A DNA stretch of 64,000 bases from an uncultured Lachnospiraceae bacterium (GTDB lineage Bacteria; Bacillota; Clostridia; Lachnospirales; Lachnospiraceae). Numbering within the stretch: position 1 is the stretch's first letter; each line of letters starts with the position of its first letter. Of this stretch, positions 46,526 through 55,880 are shown piece after piece. A model generated the notes under the pieces. The model was given only the letters and a program-made list of their open reading frames with translations, did not search any database and was not told the DNA's origin. Made by a program: the position numbers and the translations under genes. The stretch spans positions 18,195 through 82,194 of the forward strand of contig CANOFW010000013.1 of the NCBI GenBank assembly GCA_947565425.1, written 5' to 3'.

Positions 46526-47859
46526 TGATCCGCAAACTACAGAATAAATTCATTCTCATTTCCATGCTCTCTATGCTGCTAGTGCTGACAGTCATCATTG
46601 GCAGTATTAATATAATCAATCACAGACAGCTTACAGAAGATGCCGACCATATTTTGCATATTCTATCTGAAAATGACGGAGAATTTCCCAAAGACCGCCC
46701 GCACCCAGATTTCAGGGAACCGCAGGGGGATAATTCCTCTCCTGATTTTAGAGATGAATCCACAGATAACGCTTCCTCTGATTCCAGGGAACCGCAAGGG
46801 GATAAGTCTTCCACTCCAAAGGAACCGAAACCGCATTCCCTGGACATGTCGCCGGAAATGCCTTTTGAGACACGGTACTTTTCTGTAATTTTGACAGAAG
46901 ACGGCGCCGTATCTTCTACAAATATCAAAAAAATCGCAGCCATCGACAGCGAAGGCGCCTGCGCGTATGCGCTCCAGGTATGGAAACGACAACAAGCTAC
47001 AGGCTTCCTCTCCTCTTACCGCTATCTCATGGAACATACGCCAGAAGGAACACGAATTATCTTTGTGGACTGTGCAAGAAGCCTTTCCACATTCCGCTCC
47101 TTTCTTTTTACCAGCGTCCTCATATCTGTTCTTGGGCTTTTGTCCGTATTTGTACTAGTGCTCTTCTTTTCCAGACTGGTCATGAGACCTGTTTCAGAAA
47201 GCTATGAAAAACAACGGCAGTTTATTACCGATGCCGGACATGAAATAAAAACACCGCTCGCCATTATTGAAGCAAACCGCGAACTCTTAGAGATGGAGTA
47301 TGGCGAAAATGAATGGAATAAAAGCATCGGCAAACAGACAGCGCGCCTCGCTGACTTGACCGATAGCCTCATTTATTTGTCAAAAATGGAAGAAGCCAAA
47401 AATCATATACAGCAAAAGGATTTTTCTATCTCTGACCTGGCACAAGATATAGCACAATCCTTCCAGACACTGGCAGATTTGCAAGGCCGGCATTTTTCTA
47501 TGGAAATTACGCCCCTTTTGTCTTACTGTGGAGATGAATCTTCCATAGGCCGCCTATTTTCCATCCTCATAGACAACGCCATAAAATATTCCCCGCCGCA
47601 AGGCACCGTCAAGGTTACCCTGAATAAGCGGGGAAAAAACATTCAATTTATGGTATATAATACGGTAGCACATATTTCTGCGGAAAGTCTGCCTTTTCTC
47701 TTTGACCGCTTTTACCGCGCTGACAATTCAAGGAATTCCGAGACTGGCGGTTATGGCATCGGTCTTTCTATTGCACGCGCCATCACCGAAGCCCACAGAG
47801 GAAAGATTACCGCCAAGAGCACGGATGAACAATCGCTCTTGATTACTGTAATTCTATAA
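46522..47859 (+). CDS. Sensor histidine kinase with a repeat-rich sensor loop
   Basis: 445-residue membrane kinase. Helices at about residues 10-32 and 194-217 bracket an outside domain of about 160 residues. The catalytic part is HisKA (ITDAGHEIKTPLAIIEANRE, H240), then N box LFSILIDNAIKYSPP and G box (GGYGIGLSIARAI). The outer domain begins with repeats of REPQGD/SS/DFRDES-like units (residues about 60-100), rich in D, S, P, E. Acidic linkers like this may sense cationic compounds; that is inference. Probably OmpR partner of the gene before it. Confidence 0.92.
   Translation: MMIRKLQNKFILISMLSMLLVLTVIIGSINIINHRQLTEDADHILHILSENDGEFPKDRPHPDFREPQGDNSSPDFRDESTDNASSDSREPQGDKSSTPKEPKPHSLDMSPEMPFETRYFSVILTEDGAVSSTNIKKIAAIDSEGACAYALQVWKRQQATGFLSSYRYLMEHTPEGTRIIFVDCARSLSTFRSFLFTSVLISVLGLLSVFVLVLFFSRLVMRPVSESYEKQRQFITDAGHEIKTPLAIIEANRELLEMEYGENEWNKSIGKQTARLADLTDSLIYLSKMEEAKNHIQQKDFSISDLAQDIAQSFQTLADLQGRHFSMEITPLLSYCGDESSIGRLFSILIDNAIKYSPPQGTVKVTLNKRGKNIQFMVYNTVAHISAESLPFLFDRFYRADNSRNSETGGYGIGLSIARAITEAHRGKITAKSTDEQSLLITVIL
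46700..46812 (+). repeat. Tandem repeats encoding the kinase outer loop
   Basis: CCAGGGAACCGCAAGGGGAT (about 46783-46802) repeats the earlier CAGGGAACCGCAGGGGGAT (about 46714-46732), and shorter ATTTCAGGGAA/ATTTTAGAGAT units surround it. This gives two REPQGD copies and one diverged RDESTD unit. The repeats are in frame, so expansion or loss would alter only the sensor loop length. Confidence 0.6.
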
Positions 47860-48100
47860 AAAGAATCGACCAAGAACATATGCTTCTTTTAACTACCTTG
47901 CTCGATGCGATGGGCTAACAGTTCAAAATAGGAACTTTTACAGACGAACATCTACAGATGCATAATTCACTGGCGGGGTCAATTCCGGCGCTGTCGCTGT
48001 CATCTCAGCCATTTCCGCAGACTGCGCAGCTGTTTCTATATTCGCATTGCCTGCCTCATGCCTCCCCTCTTCTTTCTCTACCTTTCCTTTGTCTGGACTC

Positions 48101-48826
48101 TTATGCTTCCCTCCAAAGCCTGCATTGTTCAATCCGTTTCCCATCGTCGCCCTGCTTTTCGTCGTATGCAAATTGTTTCAACAGATCGCATGGAAACGCT
48201 TCACATTGACCGCAATGAGAAAGCTCTCGCTCTTCACAGCAGGCTTTTACCGGACAGCTCTCGCCCCAAAATGGTTTTTGCATATGTACGCACCCAGCGC
48301 AGCCCGTCTGTTCACGGTATTCACATTTGCTGCATAATAATCCACATCTCGACTCCGCCGTTGTTTCCTCCTCCTGTACAAGCCCCACATAGATATGAAT
48401 TTCCGCATTATCCATACTGTCATTTTGATATTCCTCAAAATCACACTGGAATGTCCGCGGCAGATCCATCTGCCAGATTTCCTGCCAAGCCGCGGCAACT
48501 GCCTGCACCATATCCCCATGAATGACAAATTTTGCATACCGGCCGGCTGGAATCCGGCAAACCGCATATTTTTCCTCTAGCGGCTCCTCTAACGTCTCAC
48601 AGGCAACCACAGCCGTATAGTCCGCTTTTTCGTCTCCGGCATAGTCAGTGTATATCCCTAAAGCCTTCCCATCCGCCTTACTGGGTATGGAAGCATATAC
48701 CCCCTCTTTATAAAAACGGTTCCAAAGCCCGCCGATAACCGCTCCCATATCCGGCGACGCATTGTTTGTCCGCGCCGATACGCCTACCGCAATTTTCTCT
48801 TTCAATGTCACAATTTCGTAATCCAT
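48101..48826 (-). CDS. GyrI-like effector-binding domain fused to DUF3795
   Basis: About 241 residues. The first 155 residues are a GyrI-like/AraC effector-binding domain (MDYEIVTLKEKIAVGVSART, YASIPSKADGKALGIYTDY, EKYAVCRIPAGRYAKFVI). The last 85 are a Cys-rich DUF3795 domain (CGLLCSKCEYREQTGCAGC, CPVKACCEERELSHCGQC), likely zinc-binding. Start at 48826, where AAAAGGA is upstream; an ATG four codons earlier is too close. It follows the WYL regulator by 63 bases. After the stop, another frame stays open with coding-like composition to 47938. Confidence 0.85.
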   Translation of the reverse strand: MDYEIVTLKEKIAVGVSARTNNASPDMGAVIGGLWNRFYKEGVYASIPSKADGKALGIYTDYAGDEKADYTAVVACETLEEPLEEKYAVCRIPAGRYAKFVIHGDMVQAVAAAWQEIWQMDLPRTFQCDFEEYQNDSMDNAEIHIYVGLVQEEETTAESRCGLLCSKCEYREQTGCAGCVHMQKPFWGESCPVKACCEERELSHCGQCEAFPCDLLKQFAYDEKQGDDGKRIEQCRLWREA

Positions 48827-48889
48827 AATATTTACCATCCTTTTCTTTTGATGGCTTCATTCTATCAAAACAACCACGACAACTGTATG

Positions 48890-49798
48890 TCATGATTGCA
48901 AATGTTTTTCCTGGATTCTTTCGGCAAATTTCAGAACTTCTTGCCGCAATTCTTTCGGCTCTAACAACTCCGCACCGCCCCCAAAGGAAACAATCCAGCT
49001 AATAATGCTTGTCTTATCCATAAAGCCAAAAGAAAACAACAGCCTTCCATCTGGCAAGGCAATAAAACTCTCCGGGCCATATTCCTCCACGAGCCTCCAT
49101 TTATATTGCGGGTCAATCAACGCTTTTACCTGATACATATAAGGAAATATGCGCTCTGGGGATAAATCAGGCAGCGGGACCGCACGCCGCTCAAACACCT
49201 CATTCGTCTGTAAATCCGTCATCCGCGTCAATTTGAAAAGGCGAAAATCTTCTCTGCACTCGCACCAGCCCCACAAATACCAGCTTGACCACTGAAAGAT
49301 CAAATCATATGGCTCTACGCTCCTTTTTGATTCACCCTTGGGCGCAAAATAAGTAAAAGAAACTTTGCGCCCGGTAAGAATTGCATTGTGCAATAATTCT
49401 ATTTTCGGGGACAGAGAATCCTTGTACCAAGAAGAAAGGTCGATTAAGATATGCATATCGCCAGCAAGCAAGCTGGAACTCCCCGCCGACAGCTTCTCCA
49501 TCAGTTGCGCATAACGATTGGTGCCGCTCACGCTGTCAAGGCTCTTTAGCCCGGCTAAAATTGCCTGCATATCCGTCCTGCTTAATAATGTGCGGTCAAT
49601 TTTATATCCCTCCATAATGGAAACACCGCCGTTTTGCCCTGGTTCCGTCACCAGCGGAATGCCTGCCATACAAAGGGCCTCAATGTCCCGATTAATCGTG
49701 CGGCGGGAAACTTCAAACTTCTCAGCAAGATAAGGCGCCGTCACCTTATCCTGCTGCAAAAGTACAGATAAAATTCCAATCATTCGGTCTAATTTCAT
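48890..49798 (-). CDS. WYL-domain transcriptional regulator (YafY type)
   Basis: 302-residue regulator: N-terminal HTH (LAEKFEVSRRTINRDIEAL, about residues 24-42), central WYL domain (VSFTYFAPKGESKRSVEPYDLIFQWSSWYLWGWC, about 145-185), C-terminal WCX extension. Such proteins bind nucleotides or nucleic acids and regulate defence, DNA repair or metabolism. The AGGAGG start site is clear. The GyrI-like gene follows in the same direction and may be its target or partner. Confidence 0.9.
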   Translation of the reverse strand: MKLDRMIGILSVLLQQDKVTAPYLAEKFEVSRRTINRDIEALCMAGIPLVTEPGQNGGVSIMEGYKIDRTLLSRTDMQAILAGLKSLDSVSGTNRYAQLMEKLSAGSSSLLAGDMHILIDLSSWYKDSLSPKIELLHNAILTGRKVSFTYFAPKGESKRSVEPYDLIFQWSSWYLWGWCECREDFRLFKLTRMTDLQTNEVFERRAVPLPDLSPERIFPYMYQVKALIDPQYKWRLVEEYGPESFIALPDGRLLFSFGFMDKTSIISWIVSFGGGAELLEPKELRQEVLKFAERIQEKHLQS

Positions 49799-49822
49799 AA
49801 AGAATCTCCTCCTTCGTATTTG

Positions 49823-50713
49823 TTAGACATACCTTGCCAGCTCCTCCGGTCCTCCCAGCACTTCACGCCCAATGTACAAAAGATTATCTTCGCGCACTTT
49901 CACACTCCATTTCACCAACGAGACTTCTCCGCATTCCAACTCAAGCGCCGTGATGCTGCGGGGATGCACGCAGCTTCCATCGTTAAAATAATGCCCTTCC
50001 CCGGGGAGGGGGAACGAAGGCCTGTGCGTATGGCCGGCAACCAGGTTCTTGCCATGCCTCTTGGCCCATGTCGCCAGCCTCCGTTCTGTCTTTTCTTTTT
50101 TCTGATAGTTCTTTGCCGCGCTTGTAGGATCGTTGCATCCCGCCATCTCCAATGGTCGCCAGAGATAACGGACCAAAAAACGGGTAAGCTTCCAAAGAAT
50201 ATCATTCCACAAATCGCCTTGGTGCCCATGCACCAAGAACAGTTCCGCCCCGCTTGACCTATCTTGCAGCCGAATTCCCTCATGCACTTTCATATCTGGG
50301 AAAAGGCTTTTCATCTGGCTCTCCATCTCACAATAGTAATCATGGCAATGAGATTTGAAATATTTCCGGCACGCTTTCTTACGGTCATGATTACCATAGA
50401 GCATATAAAAATGACCTTTTCTGTAAAACTCCGCCATCAGACGAAACTGCTCATCATGTGTCTGCACAATCTCTCTTAAATTGCGGTTCTCCCACAATTC
50501 ATCTCCATCCCCCAACTCAATATATGTGAAATTTCTTCTGTTATAATACTGCAACGCAGCATAAAACAAATTCTGATTGGGTTGGAAATTGTCTCCCCAA
50601 TTGCCAATACCACGATGACAATCGCTCATCAGCACAATCCGGCTCCCTCTGTCCACAGGTAGACAGAGCGCGTTCTCATACGCCTCGTTTAGTTTTTTTT
50701 CGGTGAAATCCAT
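49823..50713 (-). CDS. Calcineurin-like metallophosphoesterase
   Basis: 296-residue predicted metal-dependent phosphoesterase. The five motifs are MSDCHRG (residue ~30; His replaces the usual xH spacing D-x-H), GDGDE, GNHD, HGHQGD and AGHTHRP. The first segment reads SDCHRG and the second LGDGDELW, consistent with UDP-2,3-diacylglucosamine hydrolase-like enzymes. It overlaps the preceding DUF4474 gene by 38 bases, so they are coupled. Substrate cannot be told. Confidence 0.88.
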   Translation of the reverse strand: MDFTEKKLNEAYENALCLPVDRGSRIVLMSDCHRGIGNWGDNFQPNQNLFYAALQYYNRRNFTYIELGDGDELWENRNLREIVQTHDEQFRLMAEFYRKGHFYMLYGNHDRKKACRKYFKSHCHDYYCEMESQMKSLFPDMKVHEGIRLQDRSSGAELFLVHGHQGDLWNDILWKLTRFLVRYLWRPLEMAGCNDPTSAAKNYQKKEKTERRLATWAKRHGKNLVAGHTHRPSFPLPGEGHYFNDGSCVHPRSITALELECGEVSLVKWSVKVREDNLLYIGREVLGGPEELARYV

Positions 50714-51620
50714 GTTTTTTCTTCCCCCAGGCTATTCTTCCTGTATTTATAATTATGCCAAAAATTCTGGGGTATGCCTGCATGAGATAGTCCAGTTTAT
50801 CAATTGTTCGTGTAAAATCTTTGGTAATCCTCTGATACAACTTACAATTTCTTCGGTTCTGTCTCTGAATCCATCTGCCAAATATTTTGCCATATTTCGA
50901 CGGCTGCGCTGTCTTAGGCTGATACAGACGGAAACACACTCTTCGATACCACACACGGAAATCTTCTGGCTGGTAACCTGCATAGTAACAGCCATCCAAA
51001 AATGCTTCTAACATCCCAAAATCCGGAAACGTCAAAGACACCTCCAACATCAACTCTGCCGGCCACGAAAATTCCCCCAGGGAAAAACCCGTAAGCCACC
51101 AATGGCTCCTGTTTCGCTGGAACATGCGCTTGCCGTTTTTGTAGAGAACCATGCTGATGGGCAGTTCTTCATCCTCGGAAACACATTGGTAAAACGCATC
51201 CTCCGGGTCTTTTTCATCATCTCGTTCCTTCTCAACGTATATTCCAACCTCTGCCCCGGTGGTAATGCCGTACTGCCCTTTCCAAAACTCGATCATCCAT
51301 CGCTTGCCCTCATATTCAAAATAGATGGGTTCACTGTGAATTATCATATTCATCACCGGCGCCATTTCATCGTACAGCTTCCCATATCCGAACTGCTTCT
51401 GCCAGGCGCTTTTTAGCGAATAAATAATATCCCTGTGCAAATCATAGGCAAAACCAAACGGCTCCAACGCCCGGTTAATGTCACGCAACTTTTCTTCATC
51501 GCAACGTCTTTTCACACGGCATTTTGCACGTTTATGGCGCCGTATTCTTAGGCAGCATATAAAAATAAGCAGCAGGATCACTGCTGCAACTACTCCGCAA
51601 ATAATCCAATTAATATGCAA
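50676..51620 (-). CDS. DUF4474 membrane-anchored protein
   Basis: 314-residue protein with one N-terminal helix (about residues 4-26), a basic stretch (RIRRHKRAKCRVKRRC), then a folded domain. The DUF4474 signature is LKSAWQKQFGYGKLYDEMAP followed by EPIYFEYEGKRWMIEFWKGQYGITTGAEVGIY. Function unknown; possibly linked to envelope lipids with the coupled phosphoesterase (inference). The start is TTG at 51620, with GGAG four bases upstream, and that site lies in the arm of a long hairpin. Confidence 0.85.
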   Translation of the reverse strand: MHINWIICGVVAAVILLLIFICCLRIRRHKRAKCRVKRRCDEEKLRDINRALEPFGFAYDLHRDIIYSLKSAWQKQFGYGKLYDEMAPVMNMIIHSEPIYFEYEGKRWMIEFWKGQYGITTGAEVGIYVEKERDDEKDPEDAFYQCVSEDEELPISMVLYKNGKRMFQRNRSHWWLTGFSLGEFSWPAELMLEVSLTFPDFGMLEAFLDGCYYAGYQPEDFRVWYRRVCFRLYQPKTAQPSKYGKIFGRWIQRQNRRNCKLYQRITKDFTRTIDKLDYLMQAYPRIFGIIINTGRIAWGKKKHGFHRKKTKRGV

Positions 51621-51707
51621 AACTCTCCAACCCCTTTCTGAAAATTTTAGTAACTAAAAACGAGGCAATAGTTACAATATATTATATTCAGAAAGAATTG
51701 GAGAGTT
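51621..51707 (-). other. Long inverted repeat covering the DUF4474 ribosome site
   Basis: AACTCTCCAACCCCTTTCTG(AA) at 51621-51642 pairs with TTCAGAAAGAATTGGAGAGT(T) at 51687-51707: 19 pairs with a small internal bulge, and an inner GTAACTA/TAGTTAC stem. In the RNA the GGAG before the TTG start is inside the 3' arm. It may be an RNA switch, a terminator for metH, or a small palindromic mobile element. Confidence 0.65.
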
Positions 51708-51755
51708 CGGTATCAGCCGAAAAGCTCGTTATTTATCACGCAAACCTCCTTTGCA

Positions 51756-54137
51756 TCAACGGAAAAGCTCATTGGCATAACGCACGGAACCCATAGCGTC
51801 CTTGGAATAGAAATCTGCGCCAATCATATCTGCATATGTCTGGGTCAATACTGCGCCTCCCACCATTACTTTGCATCCCGGAAGCTCCTTCTTTAACATT
51901 TTGATGGTAATTTCCATGTTTGCCACGGTAGTCGTCATCAATGCGCTGAGTCCCACCAACTTCACATCATGCTCTTTCGCCGTCTCTACCACTAATTCCG
52001 GCGGCACATCCTTTCCCAAATCTATCACAGAAAATCCATAATTTTCCAGCAAAACCTTGACAATATTCTTACCGATATCGTGAATATCTCCTTTGACTGT
52101 GGCGATTACAACCGTTCCCTTGGAAGCGGAAGCACCACCCTCAGCCTGAAGATGTTCTTTGATCGCGTCAAACCCAGCTTTCGCAGCGTCTGCACTCATC
52201 AAAAGCTGCGGCAGGAACACCGTCTTCTTCTCAAATCCCTGCCCCACCTTGTCCAAAGCCGGTATCAATGCACCATCTATCACTTCCAAAGGTTTTTTGC
52301 TTTCCAGTTCCCGCTTTGCCGCCTGGTAAGCGCTCTCGGAAAGCCCACGCACGACCGCGTCAAAAAGACTGATTTCTCCTGATTTATCAACTGCGGCTTT
52401 TGTCTGTTCCTCCTGGCTGGAATAATGCGCAATATAATCTGCGCACTGGCTATCACTGCCATTTAAAGCGCAATAGGAATGGTAAGCCGCCATCATCGCC
52501 TCGCTGTTCGGATTGATAATACCGGCGCTTAGTCCTTTGGAGAGCGCAATCGTGAAAAACGCCGTATTCACACGCTCCCGCTGCGGCAAGCCAAAAGAAA
52601 TGTTCGATACGCCCAAAGTTGTGTGCACGCCCAACACATGACGCACATGATACAATGCATCCAGCGTAATCCCCGCATTGTCCTGCCCGGTACTGATTGT
52701 CATCGTCAAGGTATCTATGAGCAAATCGTTCTTATCAATGCCATACTTCGCCGCTTCCGCAATGATCTTCTTGGCAATCTCAATTCTTCCCGCTGCTGTA
52801 CCGGGAATTCCTCCCTCGTCCAAAGTTAAGCAGACAACCATGCCGCCGTATTTTGCCACCAGGGGGAATACCGCATCCATAGATTCCTGCTTGCCATTGA
52901 CGGAGTTTATCAGCGGCTTGCCATTATAAAGGCGCATCGCCGTCTCCATCGCCACCGCATCCGAGGTGTCAATCTGCAAAGGCAAATCCGTAATCCCCTG
53001 CAAACCTGACACAACTGCGCGCATCATCCGAACTTCATCAATCTCAGGAAGCCCCACATTCACATCCAGGATATGCGCACCTCGATCCTGCTGCGCCAAC
53101 GCCTCCTTATAGATATATTCCAAATCATTTTCCCTAAGCGCCTGCTTAAAACGTGATTTTCCGGTCGGATTAATACGCTCTCCAATGATTTTCGGGCGTT
53201 CGTCAAAGACCACAGCATGAGTATAGGAGGAGACTACCGAACGCTGCTTATCCGTAAGCTCCATCGCCCGAATATCCCTGCACGCTTCCACCAACGCCCG
53301 GATATGCGCCGGTGTGGTGCCGCAGCAACCGCCCATCACAGAGACGCCCTCTAAGGCAATCTCTTTCATAATAGCTGCGAATTCCTCCGGTCCCACATGA
53401 AACGAGGTCTTACCATCTACCACTACAGGAAGTCCTGCATTGGGATTTAGTACGATGGGTAGTGACGTCACTTGCCGAAGACGCGGCAAGAATCCCTGCA
53501 TCACGTCCGGTCCAAAACCACAGTTAAGACCCAATGCATCCACTCTCAACCCTTCGAGCATAGCGACCGCCGCTTCCATATCCGCCCCAGTCAAAAGTTT
53601 GCCGTCCTCATCAAACACCATCGTCACCACAATCGGCAAACTGGTATTTTCTTTAGCTGCCAAAACTGCCGCCTTGATTTCATACGTATCATTCATGGTC
53701 TCAATTAAGCAGAAATCCGCGCCTGCCTGTTCACCGGCGATACACATAGGCTTAAACGCCTCATATGCCTCCTCAAAGGACAAATCGCCCAAAGGCTCCA
53801 ACAGTTTTCCCAAAGAGCCGATATCGAGCGCAGCATACGCCTTTCGTCCGGATTTTGCTATCGCGCGCTTTACCAGCGCAATGCCTTTCTCTGTCAATTC
53901 CTCACACGTATAACCTGTACCTTTCATTTTAAAAGGATTTACACCAAAGGTATTTGCCTTTACAATATCGCAGCCCGCGTCCAAATATTGCCTGTGGATA
54001 TCACAGATAATTTCTTCCTTCGTCACATTCCAAATCTCCGGCAGTTCCCCCGACTGTAACCCTCTCTCCTGGAGCATAGTACCCATAGCTCCGTCAAAAA
54101 ACAGTATCTTCTTTCCCAACTCGTCTTTGAAACTCAT
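51756..54137 (-). CDS. metH: Cobalamin-dependent methionine synthase without activation domain
   Basis: Transfers methyl from 5-methyl-THF to homocysteine via cobalamin. About 793 residues: homocysteine domain (DGAMGTMLQERG; Zn ligands in LNCGFGP and MGGCCGTTPAH), pterin domain (IIGERINPTGKSRFKQAL), and B12 modules (GDIHDIGKNIVKVLLENYGF, with the His ligand). The C-terminal AdoMet reactivation domain of E. coli MetH is absent; it is supplied by the gene just upstream. The start at 54137 has GGAGGA upstream; 14 earlier codons lack support. Confidence 0.96.
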   Translation of the reverse strand: MSFKDELGKKILFFDGAMGTMLQERGLQSGELPEIWNVTKEEIICDIHRQYLDAGCDIVKANTFGVNPFKMKGTGYTCEELTEKGIALVKRAIAKSGRKAYAALDIGSLGKLLEPLGDLSFEEAYEAFKPMCIAGEQAGADFCLIETMNDTYEIKAAVLAAKENTSLPIVVTMVFDEDGKLLTGADMEAAVAMLEGLRVDALGLNCGFGPDVMQGFLPRLRQVTSLPIVLNPNAGLPVVVDGKTSFHVGPEEFAAIMKEIALEGVSVMGGCCGTTPAHIRALVEACRDIRAMELTDKQRSVVSSYTHAVVFDERPKIIGERINPTGKSRFKQALRENDLEYIYKEALAQQDRGAHILDVNVGLPEIDEVRMMRAVVSGLQGITDLPLQIDTSDAVAMETAMRLYNGKPLINSVNGKQESMDAVFPLVAKYGGMVVCLTLDEGGIPGTAAGRIEIAKKIIAEAAKYGIDKNDLLIDTLTMTISTGQDNAGITLDALYHVRHVLGVHTTLGVSNISFGLPQRERVNTAFFTIALSKGLSAGIINPNSEAMMAAYHSYCALNGSDSQCADYIAHYSSQEEQTKAAVDKSGEISLFDAVVRGLSESAYQAAKRELESKKPLEVIDGALIPALDKVGQGFEKKTVFLPQLLMSADAAKAGFDAIKEHLQAEGGASASKGTVVIATVKGDIHDIGKNIVKVLLENYGFSVIDLGKDVPPELVVETAKEHDVKLVGLSALMTTTVANMEITIKMLKKELPGCKVMVGGAVLTQTYADMIGADFYSKDAMGSVRYANELFR

Positions 54138-54138
54138 C

Positions 54139-54804
54139 TTATTCTCCTCCTTCTGCCGGGCTGAGAATGCGAAATTCACAGTCCGTCTTGGCGCAGAGGC
54201 TGCACTTTACCATTTGGCAGGATTCCCGCTCTTTCGTAGTGAGCCCGATGATTGCTGTCACCGATTTCGAGGGCATCATTAGATTCCCTGACGTCAAAGC
54301 GACGCCGATGCGCTTATGACACTCAAGCATCTGAAAAATATCCCTCTGGCACTCCAAAGAAAAATCGCCATATCCCGGGCTAAACCGCGGACGTAAATAC
54401 AACCCGCGCTGATTGGCGTCCCCTCGAATTACCTGCTCCACTTCGTCTACATAACTCTCAATACAGGCTGCTCCCGCCGCCTGTACAATTGCCGCTTTCG
54501 CCATATTAGAGATGGAATATTTCTTGATCATAAAATCTGCCGCCCGTCCAATTGTCGCCGCCAAAAGCACTGCCCGCTCACAGCCTTTCAGATTTACCGC
54601 AAGATTCTTACTCTCAATCGTCAACTCTGCCAGCTTCACCTTATCTTGCGTCACTTCGCAAGCGTATTCCTGGTAAATATATTTGGGCGTGCTGGCTCTT
54701 TCCAATTCCGCCTGTACCTCTTCTATCATTTGCGCAGTCTTTTCTTCTATTTCCTGTCCGTGGTATCCTAAATACCGCAGCGTTTCTTTTCTATCCGCTC
54801 TCAT
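54139..54804 (-). CDS. Methionine synthase activation domain protein
   Basis: Separate counterpart of the MetH AdoMet-binding reactivation domain. About 221 residues: KETLRYLGYHGQEIEE, an AAGAACIESYVDEVEQVI block, RFSPGYGDFSLECQRDIFQML (the conserved RxSPGYGD motif), and a C-terminal Cys-rich KCSLCAKTDCEFR tail. I used the ATG at 54804, which matches the usual N-terminus; an ATG at 54855 gives 17 more codons without a site. It ends 1 base before the metH start. Confidence 0.9.
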   Translation of the reverse strand: MRADRKETLRYLGYHGQEIEEKTAQMIEEVQAELERASTPKYIYQEYACEVTQDKVKLAELTIESKNLAVNLKGCERAVLLAATIGRAADFMIKKYSISNMAKAAIVQAAGAACIESYVDEVEQVIRGDANQRGLYLRPRFSPGYGDFSLECQRDIFQMLECHKRIGVALTSGNLMMPSKSVTAIIGLTTKERESCQMVKCSLCAKTDCEFRILSPAEGGE

Positions 54805-54864
54805 AATCCTTCCTGTTCCCGGTACAATAAATACCGCTGTATTTATTGTCAGCATTTTTATATG

Positions 54865-55740
54865 TTATTCTGCATGATATATTTCTGAAAGATTGTCAAA
54901 AATAGCTCCCGCCACATCCGGCTTATTCATCGCATAAATATGCACATGTGTCACGCCATTGGCAATCAAATCAATAATCTGATCCGTCGCATAGGCGATG
55001 CCCGCCTGCTTTAATGCTGCCGGATTATCTGCAAACCGCTCTACCATCGCACGAAAACGCCGCGGCAGAATACTCCCGCCTGAGAGAGAGGCAATCTGCG
55101 TCATCTGGCTTGCGTTGGTGATTGGCATAATTCCCGCGATAACCGGAACTTCAATATTTTTTTTCAATGCGCGATAGAGAAAATTATAGAGAATGTCATT
55201 GTCAAAAAACATCTGCGTCGTCAAAAACGCGCAGCCTGCTTCCACTTTGCGCTTGAGATTATCAATATCTTTTTCGATAGATTCCGCCTCTGGATGTCCT
55301 TCTGGATAACAGGCGCCGCCGATACAGAAATCTCCAAACGCCTTAATTTCCTCAATCAACTCACTGGCATGATGATACTGATTTGGCAGCGGAAAGTCAA
55401 GATTAGCTGGAATATCCCCGCGCAGCGCCAGTATATTTTCAATCTTCTTTTCCTGTAGCTGTGCCAATACTTCCTGAATCTTATCCCGCCCGGAAGACGC
55501 ACAAGTCAAATGTGCCAGTGCGGTTATACCATTGACATTCTGCACTTCATTGGCGATATCTACCGTATGTTCGCTGATACCGCCGCTAGCTCCGTAAGTC
55601 ACGCTCATATAAGCCGGCTTTAACTTCGCCATCTCCCTTACTACCTCATGCGCTTTCGCCAGCCCGGAACCTTTCTTCGGCGGGAACAGCTCACAGCTTA
55701 TGGTTACTTCTTTTTGTTTCAGTAATTCTGATATTTTCAT
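54865..55740 (-). CDS. metF: Methylenetetrahydrofolate reductase
   Basis: Makes 5-methyl-THF, the methyl donor for MetH. 291 residues with the MetF blocks ISCELFPPKKGSG, SVTYGASGG, LRGDIPA, FCIGGACYPEGHPEAESI and FLTTQMFFDNDILYNF. The GGAGG site is clear. First gene of a three-gene unit metF-activator-metH. No S-box, T-box or cobalamin riboswitch is recognisable in the 300 bases upstream. Confidence 0.96.
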   Translation of the reverse strand: MKISELLKQKEVTISCELFPPKKGSGLAKAHEVVREMAKLKPAYMSVTYGASGGISEHTVDIANEVQNVNGITALAHLTCASSGRDKIQEVLAQLQEKKIENILALRGDIPANLDFPLPNQYHHASELIEEIKAFGDFCIGGACYPEGHPEAESIEKDIDNLKRKVEAGCAFLTTQMFFDNDILYNFLYRALKKNIEVPVIAGIMPITNASQMTQIASLSGGSILPRRFRAMVERFADNPAALKQAGIAYATDQIIDLIANGVTHVHIYAMNKPDVAGAIFDNLSEIYHAE

Positions 55741-55880
55741 TTTTTCCTCCGTTCGCAGAATGGAAAATATTTCTCCACAAATTTACACAGATGCAACGAG
55801 ACTTTTGTTTTCCATAGTTTGACACTGAATATGATTGTACTCCAATTTGTGAACTTTTACAAGGAGAAAGAATTTTAAGT

